Positions 1 to 11,215 of a stretch of 64,000 bases of DNA are shown piece after piece. The notes beneath the pieces are model-generated. The model was not told the origin of the DNA. It saw only the letters and a program-made list of their open reading frames with translations, and did no database searches. A program made the position numbers and the translations under genes. This DNA is from Okapia johnstoni. Its lineage: Eukaryota; Chordata; Mammalia; Artiodactyla; Giraffidae. The stretch covers positions 73,238,501 through 73,302,500 of the forward strand of contig CM044316.1 in NCBI GenBank assembly GCA_024291935.2, read 5' to 3'. Each line of letters starts with the position of its first letter. Position 1 is the stretch's first letter.

Positions 1-29
1 GGCAGTTTTTCTAACTAAAAGAATTATTC

Positions 30-190
30 AGCAAATATTTGAAGGCCTAATATTTGCCAAACACTGTCTTAAGTGATATAATAGTGAACAGAACAAAGTC
101 CCGGCTTTTGTGGAGCTGTAATCTTAGTCAAAAAAGAGAAATCTTGAACTCATCACAAATTTCAATTCTTTTCAGAGTCCTGTAGCTTAT
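30..190 (-). mobile_element. L2 LINE 3' end, ancient
   Basis: Reads as the reverse complement of the L2 tail: a degraded form of the usual 'tatgtgccaggcactg' stretch, followed by the 'gtgaacaaaaca' and 'ggagcttaca' stretches. Highly diverged, no coding content left. Boundaries approximate. Confidence 0.45.
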
Positions 191-259
191 ATTTTTGGAA
201 GTTTAGAAAAGGAAGTTTTAAAAAACAAAAGGAAAGATTTTTGGAAGGAGACAAACATA

Positions 260-314
260 AGAGGAAGAAGGAGAGGGAGTAAAAGGGGAAGAAAAAAATG
301 GGAGGGGAAAGAGT
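260..314. repeat. Purine-rich low-complexity tract
   Basis: Nearly pure A/G run on the plus strand made of gga, gaa and aggg blocks. No regular unit. Could be triplex-prone, but nothing else marks it as functional. Confidence 0.6.
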
Positions 315-374
315 CTCAGTATGATAATATGTAAAGCTTTAAATTTTATTTTTCTGGTTGTCTAGAGTCTTGTG

Positions 375-438
375 CAGAGAAGGCAATGGCACCCCACTGC
401 AGTACTCTTGCCTGGAAAATCCCATGGACGAAGGAGCC
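375..438 (+). mobile_element. Bov-A2 SINE fragment
   Basis: Matches the ruminant Bov-A2 segment that begins 'gagaaggcaatggcaccccac' in shortened form and runs through the 'cttgcctggaaaatcccatgg' box to 'ggagcc'. Only about 64 bases remain and neither the tail nor the second monomer is present. Confidence 0.75.
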
Positions 439-2035
439 TTTCTCAAGGAACTGGCACCTAAGCCATATAGTTAAAAAGATAATGTCTACATAATAGCTTT
501 TAAAATACGATATACACACGCTACATATAGGAAAACAGAAGGGATTTTATTTAGCTTTTTGTAATCAACTTCTGACTGACATGTTCCAGGATTATATTTC
601 AGTCACAGTATTTTACCTTGTCTTTTCTGTGAACCTAATTGAAATTATCTTTTTATTAAAGTCACTTGAACTTGGAAAAAATCTTGTTCCTTGTTTTTTC
701 TTATTTTTCACCTTTTAAAAAATCTTGTTTCTTTTGACGTTTATATTCTTTTACTTAATTTTCTACTGTCCTTTGAACTTTTCTTTAAATAAATGTTATA
801 ATTTTGTTATTTCAAATAATATATAGTGATAAGACACCCAATCCAATGACTCATTCAGTCTGAATTTTAGAGATATCATAGATCACTGATTTAGTCTAAG
901 ATTCTTAATTTTATTTTTTTTATCACACTCCCATTGGATTTCAAGCTATGAAGGGAACACTAATGTGAATAAAGTAGCATATGATAATTCTTTTCTTCCT
1001 ACTTTCTTTTTATTTTGCCCACTTGTTTTGGATAATTGTTTTGTTAGTATTGGAATTGAATTTATTAGTTATCTAACCCAGAACATATGGCCGTGTAATC
1101 TTGACATAAGTATCAATATTTTGTGTGCCAGAAATCCTACTGCTTTAAATGAAAGTCTGTTTCACATGCTAATCACTTTTCACTTTCTGCCTTCTGTTTC
1201 ATATCAGATAAGTAGTCTACATTAAAGTCACTCATATAGAATGGAATTGTCTTCTAAGTGCAAACAACTTATGCACATTCAACATAATATCCCCCTCTCC
1301 CACCACCGAAAGATAAATCTTTTTCATAAAACTGACTACTAGACAGAAGGTAACTACTTCAGAAAAAAAACATTTTTCAAAATAGGAGGAATACCCTATG
1401 GTGCTGGGTCAATTAAAATTGGTATACCATGCTGGAGTATAATATTTTCTGAAGGATTTTTCAGGATAATTTGATTTTCACATTAAGACCTACCAACCCC
1501 TAAGATATCACTCCATTTAATTTGGAGACCATTACATCCTCTGAGTTTTCTCCTCTGCACACTAGAAGGGCCAAAGTTTATCTTCATTCCCCAAAAATAA
1601 TATGGTTTTACATGGGCAGTCTCTTGGTTGGGATTGCCTTTCACTGAATGTGTATAATTTGCCACTGTTCCATTAAAGTCGTGTTCCCAGAGTCCCCTTA
1701 TATATCAAATGTGGTGCAATTCATGCAGAGAATAATGGGACACCACAGTTCTATTAATATGGGATATTCCCTTGCTATTCACTCCTGTAATGCCACTATT
1801 TTTTTGGAAAAGCTACTTAAAAAGATAAGTACTATGAGTTGATGAGTTACAGTAATTAATGAGTACAATAAAATATGATGGTTACCTGACGACACCACAC
1901 CTGACTACGATTCTCTTTCTATTAAAAGGCCTACCGGCCATCAGCTCTTTGAGAGAGAGAGAGCGCACTAATTTTATGACAGTAGCAGCTGCTGCTGCTT
2001 CTCAGTCAGGGCTCACCACATAACTGCCTTCTAAG
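439..2035. other. Unassigned AT-rich DNA
   Basis: No recognised repeat or gene. Open frames here are short, lack splice context and have no recognisable protein similarity. A slightly CpG-richer patch lies near 1880-1960 with a short GA run. Probably neutral or very old repeat DNA. Confidence 0.5.
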
Positions 2036-2039
2036 GTCA

Positions 2040-2255
2040 TACCATAGAGTAAAGAGTTCCAGATAGATTAATATCCTAACTCTGATAGTTACTGTGTGAT
2101 TTGGGACAAGATACTTTATCACTCTGAACCTCAATACTCTAATTTCTAAAATGGGGATAGTACTACTCACCTCATTAAATCAATAAAGTGACGAATATAA
2201 TGTGCTAGGCATGTGGTAAATGCTCAGTATAAATTACTACTGCTACTCTGTTCTT
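2040..2255 (+). mobile_element. MIR SINE
   Basis: Contains the MIR core order: 'tgtgtgatttgggacaag', then 'aaaatggggata', then 'gtgctaggcatgtggtaaat' and the closing 'gctcagtataaatta'. Typical old mammalian MIR divergence. Confidence 0.65.
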
Positions 2256-2539
2256 GTTCATTTTATTTTCTCCTTACAGTGTCTGTCTAGGTTTGAATGC
2301 AAATGATTTCCCAAGTTAATTACTTGTGACAAAATGATACTATGAAAACATTTAGTTTATGTATTATTATGTTTAATAATTTATAATCTAATAATTTTTG
2401 TCATTGGAATTCTGGAGTAATTGTAAAGTGGCCAAAGATTAACTTAGAAGTGTTACATTATATAATGTTTTTATCTTGCTGGCTGATACCATTTTCTTTG
2501 TACATACTCAAATCATAAATACCTTTCAACACCTTTGCT

Positions 2540-3430
2540 CACTACCTAGCATGAGCCAGGTGCTGATCTAGTCAAAAAGGATACAAGGCATAGCACAAAA
2601 CAGCTAACGTGACATTCTAGTGGTGTGAAATAAGCAAAAAATAAACCAGGATACATCAGATAATAATCAAGAGATAATCAGACATACCTGCAAAGACTGG
2701 GAGAAAATAAGTAATGCAAAGGCCCGAAGATGAGCCAAACCTGTCATGTTGAAGGAATAGAAAGCGGGCCCAGGTAGTGGGAAAGCGACGGAGTGGGGTG
2801 CAGTCTAACCGTGTGGTCAGTGAAATGGATTCAGTCAGATCATTCAGGGCTTTGAGGGTGGATATTCTTCTGTTTTATTCAGAGTGTAATGGTAGATATT
2901 AAGGAGGGAAAGGTCATGGTTTGATGTTTGTTTTAAAGATTGTTATGACCACTGTGTGGAAACTGGATGTAGAGGTGGGGGTTAGTGAAAACAGATTGGT
3001 TAGGAGGTTTTACAGTAGTACAGGCAAAAGTCAATCATGGCTCGGGCTATCCGGGAGCAAGAGCAAGGTGTTCTTAGACCATGGGTATGTTTTAGCAGTA
3101 AAGTTGCCAGGACTTGCTTCTAGGTTTGACTTAGAAGAATAAGGGGCAGAGGTGAATCAGGAAGATCCATATGTTTTTAGCTTGAGAAACTAGGTGAGTG
3201 GTGCTGTTTTCAGACACAAGAAAGACTAAGAAAACAGCAGATTTGTGGAGCAGAAAAATGAAGTTCTGTTTTGGCTAGTTTATGTTTAAAATACTTAGCA
3301 GACATCAAAGCAGAGATATCAAGATATATGATTCTGGAGTTCCTTTAAGAAGTGAGGTCTGGAGATAAAGATTTGAGAGTCCTAAACATTTGGGATTTAT
3401 GGCTGTCATCTTAAAGTGAGAACACTCAGT
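2540..3430 (-). mobile_element. L2 LINE, long 3' fragment
   Basis: About 0.9 kb of L2 in reverse orientation. On the minus strand it runs from the distal RT region (3280-3420, degraded) through the 'tggattactgcaatagcc' type block (about 2980-3030) and the C-terminal coding block around 2840-2900 to the non-coding tail at 2540-2600. The reading frame is destroyed. A second diverged copy in the same orientation lies at 24100-24625. Confidence 0.65.
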
Positions 3431-3944
3431 GTGGGTGAGTGTTTCTCTTCAACACTGCCTGAATGGTTCCTAATGTGAAGCTGTAAAGAGCAAATACAGT
3501 GAAGGTAAAGAGAGACGATATTGTAGTGTCAGAGCTCCAGGCTTAATTCTTTAATAGATTGTAACATCTGTGGAAAAATGAATTCAGTCCAGTTTTGATT
3601 ATCTAGTTTATGATTATAGCTGGATTTAGTACCCAGGTGATTACTTTCTGGGCTGTCAGTTTATCTGAACAATTTTGTTAGCTATGGCAACTTTAGTATT
3701 GTATCAGAACTAAACTTTAAAATATAGTATTAGGAGAAAAGTTCCAAAAGGACGTAATTACTTTATTGAAATCACACTTTAATCAAGCTGTCCTCTTCAT
3801 GTACTGGATCAAAAGAATTTGTTGGGAGCCTTTAAAGTTGTAGGTTCTAACTTCTCAGTCCAGCCAGGTCGGGAAAACAAAGATACATGAAACCATAATA
3901 GGCCAATTATTTGGGCAACTGTGATAGTCATTAGCTATGTTCAC
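3431..3944. other. Unassigned DNA
   Basis: No repeat family or coding signal recognised. Confidence 0.5.
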
Positions 3945-4300
3945 TAAATATGTCCAGCTCTCTGTCATCTGGTCACATGGTAAAATTGAACTTCATGGCT
4001 ATAACTGAGTGAGGCTGTGATTCTAGTTCTTACTAGCAAGATTTGCTTAAAAGTATCATGTGTAATTTCCAAGCCAGAGAACTTTCTTTCCTTCTGCCAT
4101 GGTGACTGGCACTCTGCCCTGCCGTCCAAGGTCCTATAATGAGGACAGTACAGAGTGAAGCCCCTGGCTACTCCCGATGAATATATGGTACTAATGAGAA
4201 ATTAAAGCTTTGTTGTTTCAAGCCACTGATTTATTGAGATATTAGCTCCTATGGTATAACTTAACCTGTATCAACTAATAGAATACAGAGACTAGTCCAC
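3945..4300. mobile_element. Possible ancient LTR-type repeat
   Basis: The stretch 'aaagctttgttgtttcaagc' followed by 'cactgatttattgag' and 'actaatagaatac' resembles the 3' portion of mammalian MaLR-like LTRs. The 5' part is not recognisable. Family and orientation unproven. Confidence 0.25.
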
Positions 4301-5334
4301 ACATAGTATATTCTTAGTACCATCACACTACTGTTCAAAAAATAATCATAAGACAGCATCAGTTGAAAGTTCAACCCCATTTCCATGAAGTGAACATTGA
4401 CACTCTGGCCAACAGAGTAGAGGATCAGAAGAAACCACTGTTTAGCTACATTATTACAAACTTACAAATATATAACATCACTTCAGACATTATAATTTGG
4501 AAGTTTATTTTCTCTCACTACCAATGTAATTGCATAATATGGAAACTTTAGCAAATATCAAATTTGTCAACAGTTTTGCAAACAAATTAATATCTTGTTT
4601 AATAAAGAAAATTATAGCATTTTCAGCTTTTTCTCAAGCAGGTAGTAGGGATAGGTTTTATTATTTACAGAGCTATTTAACAAATGTTCTTTTACAAGTT
4701 CATCTTGTGTCAGTCACACAAACGGAGTCCAGTTCCCATCCAGGAGGTTAAGAGAGAAAACACTCAGAGATTTGACATCACTTCACCCCACCTAATGACT
4801 TCACTTTTCCATTTGACTAGCTTATGTTGCCTGGCTGAGCTATTCATTGAACTGAAAAATATACCAACCAAAAAGCTGCAGTCTTCACTTGTACTTCGTA
4901 TGCAGGGATTAACCACTATGCCGATGATCCAGAAACTCATAAATTGAGTAATTTTTAGTCATAGAGTTTGGGGTGCAGAAATAGAATAAGAGAGTCCTTT
5001 CTTTTCCTTTACCAAATACTTAATAATATCTTCATCCATTGTTTAGTTGTAAACTGGCATGGAATGTTAGCCAGTGAAACATCTTAGATGGGCTTTATTC
5101 ATGTGTCTGTGCCCACTGTCTATCTCCTCACAATTTCTCTGTGTATCTTGCAGTTTATCTCAGTGTTGCAGTGTTTGCCTACACTATACTAATAGTATCT
5201 ACAGGAAAAAGTTCTTGTGTTTCAAGGTAATGTTTGCAGAGAATCACCCCTGTACCTTATTAATTGCAAACTAAGTAAGATTCCACTCAAAAAGATATCC
5301 TAAAATGCTAGTATGATTATATCAAGCAAGGGGT
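4301..5334. other. Unassigned AT-rich DNA
   Basis: About 1 kb without a recognised repeat. Small open frames at 4363-4947 overlap one another on the same strand and look like chance. Confidence 0.5.
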
Positions 5335-5394
5335 AGAAGACCCAGGTTCAGATTTCAGCTGTAATTTACTAAACCGTTTGCCTTGTTTAACATC
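5335..5394 (+). mobile_element. MIR fragment, tentative
   Basis: Short piece resembling the 'ctgggttcgaatcc...cttacta' part of MIR. It abuts the L2 at 5395. Confidence 0.3.
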
Positions 5395-5639
5395 TTTCAA
5401 ATCTCTCTCCTCCTTTCTGTGTCCCTGTCACTGCCTTGGTTTAAGCCCTTGTTACATAGCAACCTTCCAGACTTCACACAGCTGCCAGAGTGACCCTTCT
5501 AAGATGTTAATCACTTCAAGTCTTTTAATGAGTCCCTACAGTTTTCAGGATAAAGTCCAAACCCCTTAGCTTAGTATACAGAGCCTTTCATGAGCTTCCC
5601 CTGGCCTAGCTCTTAAGCCCTGAGGTAGTAAACTGGCAG

Positions 5640-5885
5640 GCTGTTAGCAAAATTCAACTCACATATGTGTTTGGTCTTGTTTGTACCATGTTTTCTTTAA
5701 AATTTGGTACCAACACTGATTTAAAAATTAAGAGATCTTTGTCTTCTCTTCAAATTATAAGATTATCCCCTCACATGATGACAATGGGCTGTACTGACAT
5801 TTTCTTGTTAGAGAGGAAATTCACTCTAATTTATCACAGACCTCACCCATGCAATTTCACCCATTTATATAACTTGTGTGCATTC
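5640..5885. mobile_element. Possible hAT-type non-autonomous DNA element
   Basis: The core 'ttggtcttgtttgtaccatg' followed by 'ttaaaaattaagag' resembles small mammalian hAT elements of the MER5/Charlie kind. Terminal inverted repeats and the 8-bp duplication are not clear, so the family call is tentative. Confidence 0.3.
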
Positions 5886-5995
5886 AAATTTTAACTCCCT
5901 GGTGGCCTCCTCTCCAGCTACTTTTTAAGGTTTATCCTTTAGAGTGCTGAATGATGTCCAGTTCTTCCTAAGTTTTATGCTTACCCTGTCTTGGG

Positions 5996-6559
5996 TGATT
6001 GCAGCAATGAAATTAAAAGACGCTTACTCCTTGGAAGAAAAGTTATAACCAACCTAGAGAGCATATTAAAAAGCAGAGACATTACTTTGCCTGCAAAGGT
6101 CCATCTAGTCAAGGCTATGGTTTTTCCAGTGGTCATGTATGGATGTGAGAGTTGGACTATAAAGAAAGCTGAGCGCTGAAGAATTGATGCTTTTGAACTG
6201 TGGTGTTGGAGAAGACCCTTGAGAGTCCCTTGGACTGCAAGGAGATCCAACCAGTCCATCCTAAAGGAGATCAGTCCTGGGTGTTCATTGGAAGGACTGA
6301 TGTTGAAGCTGAAACTCCAGTTCTTTGGCCACCTGATGTGAAGAGCTGACTCATTGGAAAAGACCCTGATGCTGGGAAAGATTGAGGGCAGGAGGAGAAG
6401 GGGACGACAGGGGATGAGATGGCTGGATGGCATCAATGGCTCGACGGACATGAGTTTGGGTGGACTCCGGGAGTTGGTGATGGACGGGGAGGCCTGACGT
6501 GCTGCAGTTCATGGGGTTGCAAAGAGTCGGACACGACTGAGCGACTGAACTGAAGTGAA
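5996..6559 (+). mobile_element. BovB (RTE) LINE 3' fragment
   Basis: 5'-truncated BovB beginning in the RT C-terminal domain and ending with the typical 'cgactgaactgaa' tail. It includes the block encoding VFPVVMYGCESWTIKKAE (about 6118-6175). The frame is broken by TGA at 6177-6179 and again at 6339-6341, where the family usually has an arginine codon. A near-perfect target duplication, CTGTCTTGGG (5986-5995) and CTGTTTTGGG (6560-6569), brackets it inside an older L2. Confidence 0.93.
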
Positions 6560-6837
6560 CTGTTTTGGGAGGTCTTACTCCCTTGCCATTTCTTTATCTC
6601 ACCAGCCCATTCATTTCCTTCAATGTGCAGTAAAACTTTTGCCTTCTTCAGAAAAGTCATTCAACCTATACTTCTGAGGTACCTATGCTGCCTTAGTCTC
6701 CCATAGCATTCATCACATGGTGTAGTGTTGTTGCTTTGTTTGTTGGTATTCTGGCTAGGCTATCAACTTTTTGGGGACAGCAGCATTGTATCATTTGTGA
6801 CACATTTGTCACTGTGTCATTATTTGGGCACGAAGAA

Positions 6838-6925
6838 GCCCTTGTGGGCCTTGGTTTCATCATCTATAAAATGAAGACTATAGATTAGATAATCTCCAGA
6901 TTCTCTTCCTGTTTGAAAATCTGCT
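6838..6925 (+). mobile_element. MIR fragment
   Basis: Contains 'ttggtttcatcatctataaaatgaag' (shortened here) and a downstream 'agattagataatctcc', matching the 3' half of the MIRc-type core. Confidence 0.4.
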
Positions 6926-7297
6926 CGATACTGAGGTCAGAGGTTACTTTGAACAGATTTTAACCAAAGCTCAGATACAATAAATAAGACTTAAAGTATA
7001 GCATGTTGTGTCCTTGGGCACCAAGTAACAAAGATATTCCCCTCCAAAGAGGGGTATATGCTTTGGCTGGTCATTCCTATGAAGAAGCCGATTGCTTGAC
7101 AGATCATTGTCCAAAGAAAGCAAAAGACCAATCCAGTGGTATCTAGTATCATTTACCAGAAACAAAATATTGGTGCTTCAAAGAGGGCATTTATTTACCC
7201 TTAATAGCAACTTGTTTGGAGTCATGAAAAAGAGAAAGGGAAGATGATGAAATATGTCAGAGAGAAATAGAATCTGATTCCAATTTTACAGATGGAT
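6926..7297. other. Unassigned DNA
   Basis: No gene or repeat recognised between the MIR and the Bov-tA. Confidence 0.5.
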
Positions 7298-7509
7298 TGT
7301 GCTGTACTTAGTCACTCAGTCGTGTCCAACTCTTTGTGACCCCGTGGATTGCAGACCGCCAGGCTCCTCTGTCCATGGGGATTCTCCAAGCAAGAATACT
7401 GGAGTGGATTGTTATGCCCCCCTCCAGGGGATCTTCCTAACCCAGGGATCGAACCCAGGTCTCCTGCATTGCAGGCGGATTCTTTACTGTCTGAGCCAGC
7501 AGGGAACCC
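7298..7509 (-). mobile_element. Bov-tA SINE, near full length
   Basis: On the minus strand the tRNA-Glu-like head (ending at 7509) is followed by the BovB-derived body 'cttgcttggagaatccccat' and the 'gagttggacacgactgagtg' tail. About 212 bases, close to full length. The A and B boxes of the head are degraded, so it is not a tRNA gene. Confidence 0.92.
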
Positions 7510-7654
7510 CAGTAACAGTTGGGTTAGTTACTGTTACAAACAGAATAGGAAATAGGTAACCCCTGTGGGTGTTAACTGGTTTTGAACCAGGTGATCTTTA
7601 GAATTGGTTGGTATGACCATGAATGTCATAAGATCATCTGATCTAGAAATTGAG

Positions 7655-7800
7655 CCTTCAGAAATTATCCTAAGGAAACAACCATGATTGTGCACAAAGA
7701 TCTGAATGTTATTTATAGCAGCAAAAACAAACACACACCTAGCAAACAGCATAAATGTCCAACATTAATAAATTAAGTCACTATTTTTAAATGGTACTTT
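7655..7800 (+). mobile_element. L1 LINE fragment, old
   Basis: Contains 'gcacaaagatctgaatgtta' followed by 'tttatagcagcaaaaac' and 'taaatgtccaacattaa', the order seen near the 3' end of L1 ORF2. A short degraded piece. Confidence 0.5.
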
Positions 7801-8031
7801 TTTAAGTATAAGATTCCATAAGACTGTGTTGATAATCACCTCAGAAAAACCCTGACACATCATTAACATTTCAGAGTATTTTAACTTTTATTTCTTGTAC
7901 ATATTAAGGTTACATGTGAGATTTTCTTTACAAAAATAAAAGATTTTGCTCATAAAAAATTTGAAAACCACTGGATTCAATAAATTAAAGTAATTGATAT
8001 AACAATAGGTAAGGAAACATATGTTAAACAA

Positions 8032-8230
8032 GGCTTCCCTGATGGCTCAGATGATAAAGAATCTGCCTGCAATGCAAGAGACCCAAGTTTGATCCCTGGG
8101 TAGGGAAAGATCCTCTGGAGAAGAGAATGGCTACCCACTCCAGTATTTTTGCCTGGAGAATCCCATGGACAGAGGAGCCTGGTGGGCTACAATCCATGGG
8201 GTCACAGAGTTGGACACGGCTGAGCACAAC
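8032..8230 (+). mobile_element. Bov-tA SINE, near full length
   Basis: Starts 'ggcttccctgatggctcag' (tRNA-Glu-like head), passes 'gagacccaagtttgatccct' (B-box area), then 'ccactccagtatttttgcct', and ends 'cacggctgagcacaac'. About 199 bases. Confidence 0.93.
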
Positions 8231-8514
8231 ACTATCTATATTAATAGGTCACATTATCTTTGGGTAGTGATTATAGGTCATTCTTTTTCTTACTTGGGTT
8301 TGTCTCTTATTTTCCACATTATTTACATAAAACATGTAATTATTTCTGTAGCCAGAGCAAAAGAAAAAATTTCGGTTTTTGGAAAACAGAATTAGTTGAC
8401 AGCAATAAATAGTCCAGAGCCGTTGAAAATTTCCCAGGTTACCATTTTTGACGTTCAAATCATAGATTTTATAAACCAGACCATTATGAAAATTTTCTCA
8501 TGAAATATATAAGT

Positions 8515-8660
8515 TGTAGAGAACCTTGACGATACAGTCCAACCCCCTCATTTTATATTTAAAGATACTACAATCTAAAATGTTTCAATATACTGAAGCT
8601 AGAGCTAGGAGCCTGTGGTTTTCTGATTCCATGTGTTTTTTCTGCCATTCACCTAATTTG
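8515..8660 (-). mobile_element. MIR fragment
   Basis: 'cagtccaaccccctcatttt' followed by 'gagctaggagcctgtggttt' matches the reverse complement of a MIRc-type core. Diverged. Confidence 0.45.
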
Positions 8661-9342
8661 TAGAGTGGATAGTTAAAATTTTCATCTTTCTCATTTTGTC
8701 TACCTAGTCTGAGCATCTGTCATTGTGTTATTGCTTGCTTTTTCCTATGAGTGAAAAGCTTTTTTGAAGTACCAGTGGTCAGCATTTCTCTATTGAGAAA
8801 AATTGGCACAAACTATAAAATATTAAAACAGATCCTAAAACTGTCATATGACTCATTGTTCTGATTTATACAATTAAGAGTTTTATAATCTACTCTATTG
8901 CACTAATTCAATAAATATGTATGTTCACTCAGATTTATAATTTGGAGTGGGATTAAATTGACCTCAAATAAGTCTTACAGTTCTCTTTAATTCTTGGCAT
9001 CTGGAAGGTAGACATTAGATACATGTTCCATCTACCACACCTTCCTTCTCAGACATGAGTGTATTTGGGAAACTCTCTGACTTACTTGTGTTTCAGGATC
9101 TTTATTCATCTCTGAGTTATCTTGCTATGATCACATTGACAGCCCCTAAAATGTAATGACTTTGTGTAATATTTTTTTTATGTATATGTATATATGTCAG
9201 TACTTTCTCGTGGTTCTTTTTCACTTTAATGTTGAGAAGTGAAAATTAGGTATCCATTTGAACTTAGAGATGCTCAAGAAATAGTGTGAGGTAATGTGTT
9301 TCAAATAAAGGAAATTGGGAAGGTTGAGAAATATCAGTCACT
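8661..9342. other. Unassigned AT-rich DNA
   Basis: No repeat family or gene recognised. Confidence 0.5.
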
Positions 9343-9416
9343 CCCCCAAAACCCTCTCCCAACCCCCAGCCCCAAACCCCTCCCCCCACCCCCCTCCACG
9401 CCCCCCGCCCCTCCCC
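9343..9416 (-). repeat. C-rich tract; G-quadruplex potential on minus strand
   Basis: Seventy-four bases hold eleven C-runs of three to six bases separated by loops of one to six bases, in DNA that is otherwise about one-third GC. On the minus strand this satisfies the G3+N1-7 pattern several times over. It could equally be an inert expanded low-complexity tract. Confidence 0.75.
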
Positions 9417-10044
9417 GGCAGCAAAAGGTGGGTAATTCATAATGAAAAGCAATCACAAGAAATACATGGCAGCTTTCAGTTTAGGTAAAGATGATCTTGT
9501 CTGTTATTGAAACAAACTAGAAATGAGGAGGACTTTGTAGAGCATTCTTTTTTTAAACTATTTTCCCCAAGAATCTTAATATCTGAATTTCCTTAAAATA
9601 CAGACCCATCAGGCTTCTATCTTATAAAAAACATTTTGCTAAACAGAGTTGTAACTTAGAATGAAATAATTTACACAGTTGTTTTTGCTGTTGTAAAATA
9701 GTTCCTTTGAATACCATATGAAGTACATTTGGGACAAATTTTAAAATATTTCTAAATGTCATAGTTTTGAAATCTCTTTTCTGATTTAGTTATTCTAATT
9801 GTTTTAACACGTTAGGGCTGCTAGTCATTTACTCTAGGAATCAAGCATAGAATCTCACATATTTAAAGATTAAATTGGATTTGTAAACAACTTAATAACT
9901 TGAACTTACATGCAATGTTACTATCTCATGATTAAATCTTTAGTGCAGTGCTACTACTGAAGCATTCAAACCTAAGAACATTGTGCCACTAGCTGATACT
10001 TGGAATACTGTGACACTTCTTGGTTAAAATTTCTACTTAAATAT
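9417..10044. other. Unassigned AT-rich DNA
   Basis: No repeat or gene recognised between the C-rich tract and the BovB. Confidence 0.5.
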
Positions 10045-10702
10045 CCATCACTTCATGGGAAATAGATGGGGAAACAGTGGAAACCGTGTCGGACTTTATA
10101 TTTTTGGGCTCCAAAATCACTGCAGATAGTGATTGCAGCCATGAAATTAAAAGACGCTTACTCCTTGGAAGGAAACTTATGACCAACCTAGACAGCATAT
10201 TAAAAAGCAGAGACACTATGTTGCCAACAAAGGTCCATCTAGTCAAGGCTATGGTTTTTCCAGTAGTCATGTATGGATGTGAGAGTTGGGCTGTGAAGAA
10301 AGCTGAGTGCCAAAGAATTGATGCTTTTGAACTGTGGTGCTGGAGGAGACTCTTGAGAGTCCCTTGGACTGCAAGGAGGTCCAACCAGTCCATCCTAAAG
10401 CAGATCAGTCCTGGGTGTTCATTGGAAGGACTGATGTTGAAGCTGAAACTCCAATACTTTGGCCACCTCATGTGAAGGGTTCACTCATTGGAAAAGACCC
10501 TAATGCTGGGAAGGATTTGGGGCAGGAGGAGAAGGGGACGACAGAGGATGAGATGGCTGGATATCATCATGACTTGATGGACATGAGTTTGGGTAAACTC
10601 TGGGAGTTGGTGATGGACAGGGAGGCCTGGCGTGCTGCAGTTCATGGGGTCGCAAAGAGTCGGACATGACTGAGTGACTGAACTGAACTGAACTGAACTG
10701 AA
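10045..10702 (+). mobile_element. BovB LINE 3' fragment
   Basis: 5'-truncated BovB starting at the 'catcacttcatggg' block and ending in tandem 'gaact' units. The RT C-terminal domain is open from 10077 to 10475 (132 codons) and holds the motifs VFPVVMYGCESW and LWCWRRLLRVPW. It closes at TGA 10473-10475, where the family has CGA (arginine). The catalytic RT motifs lie upstream of the truncation, so it encodes no active enzyme. Confidence 0.95.
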
Positions 10703-10768
10703 TATATAGTTTTAGAATAGTAGCCACTCTTTGAGTTCATTTTCCAGATAAGAAGCCATATTTCATTC

Positions 10769-10783
10769 ATATATATATATATA
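10769..10783. repeat. (AT)n microsatellite
   Basis: Seven AT units in a row just after the BovB tail region. Confidence 0.8.
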
Positions 10784-11092
10784 ACAGCTTTTGACGCACA
10801 CACATGTATTACTTCATTTAGTTTTTACACAAAACCTGTGAGAGAGGGAGATGAAAGATTATTCAAAAGTGAGGATAGTGAGGTTAGTGAGATACCCCAA
10901 ATTTCATGGCTGTGCAGAGGTTTATAGAACCTGTGTGTATCCACCATTATTTCCACTAACTTTTTTAGCCTCTATAAATAAATGTGAATATCCTAGAATT
11001 TCTTACAACTTCATAAAAGCAAATTGCTAGCTTGTACATACATTATAAAGACAATTAATAAAAAAGCATAAAATATCAAATATTTTCTGTTG

Positions 11093-11215
11093 GTACAAAA
11101 TGGTTTTGAAATTTTATGTATACACTGTTCATAATGGCTACCTCTGATGTGGGTATGGATTGGAATTGGGGACAGGGGTGAGTATCTCAAAGGAGATTTT
11201 AGCTTTAGGTAAAGT
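11093..11215. mobile_element. Possible L1 3' fragment
   Basis: The order 'gttcataatggctacctctg' then 'ggaattggggacaggggtga' resembles L1 3' ends that read 'agtggttacctctgg...gggactggg'. Tentative. Confidence 0.35.

Larger units (their letters stand above)
5395..6840 (+). mobile_element. L2 LINE 3' region, interrupted
   Basis: The 5395-5640 part carries the L2 RT C-terminal block, including 'caggataaagtccaaa' and 'gcctttcatgagcttcccc', which in L2 encodes the conserved end of ORF2. It resumes at about 5890-5985 and again at 6570-6840 with the degraded 3' tail. A hAT-like piece (5640-5885) and a BovB (5996-6559) split it. The coding frame is lost. Confidence 0.6.

Noticed and set aside
1976..2015. 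gctgctgct run as a Bov-A2 start
   Set aside because: The downstream sequence does not follow the SINE ('ctaagtcgcttcagtc' is absent), so it is a chance short repeat.
8032..8100. tRNA-Glu-like sequences in this and other Bov-tA heads as tRNA genes
   Set aside because: They are degenerate SINE heads without a foldable acceptor stem or intact A/B boxes, and they continue straight into SINE body sequence.
9264..9452. Glycine-rich minus-strand frame as a glycine-rich protein
   Set aside because: Produced by the C-rich low-complexity tract; it lacks any flanking coding signal.
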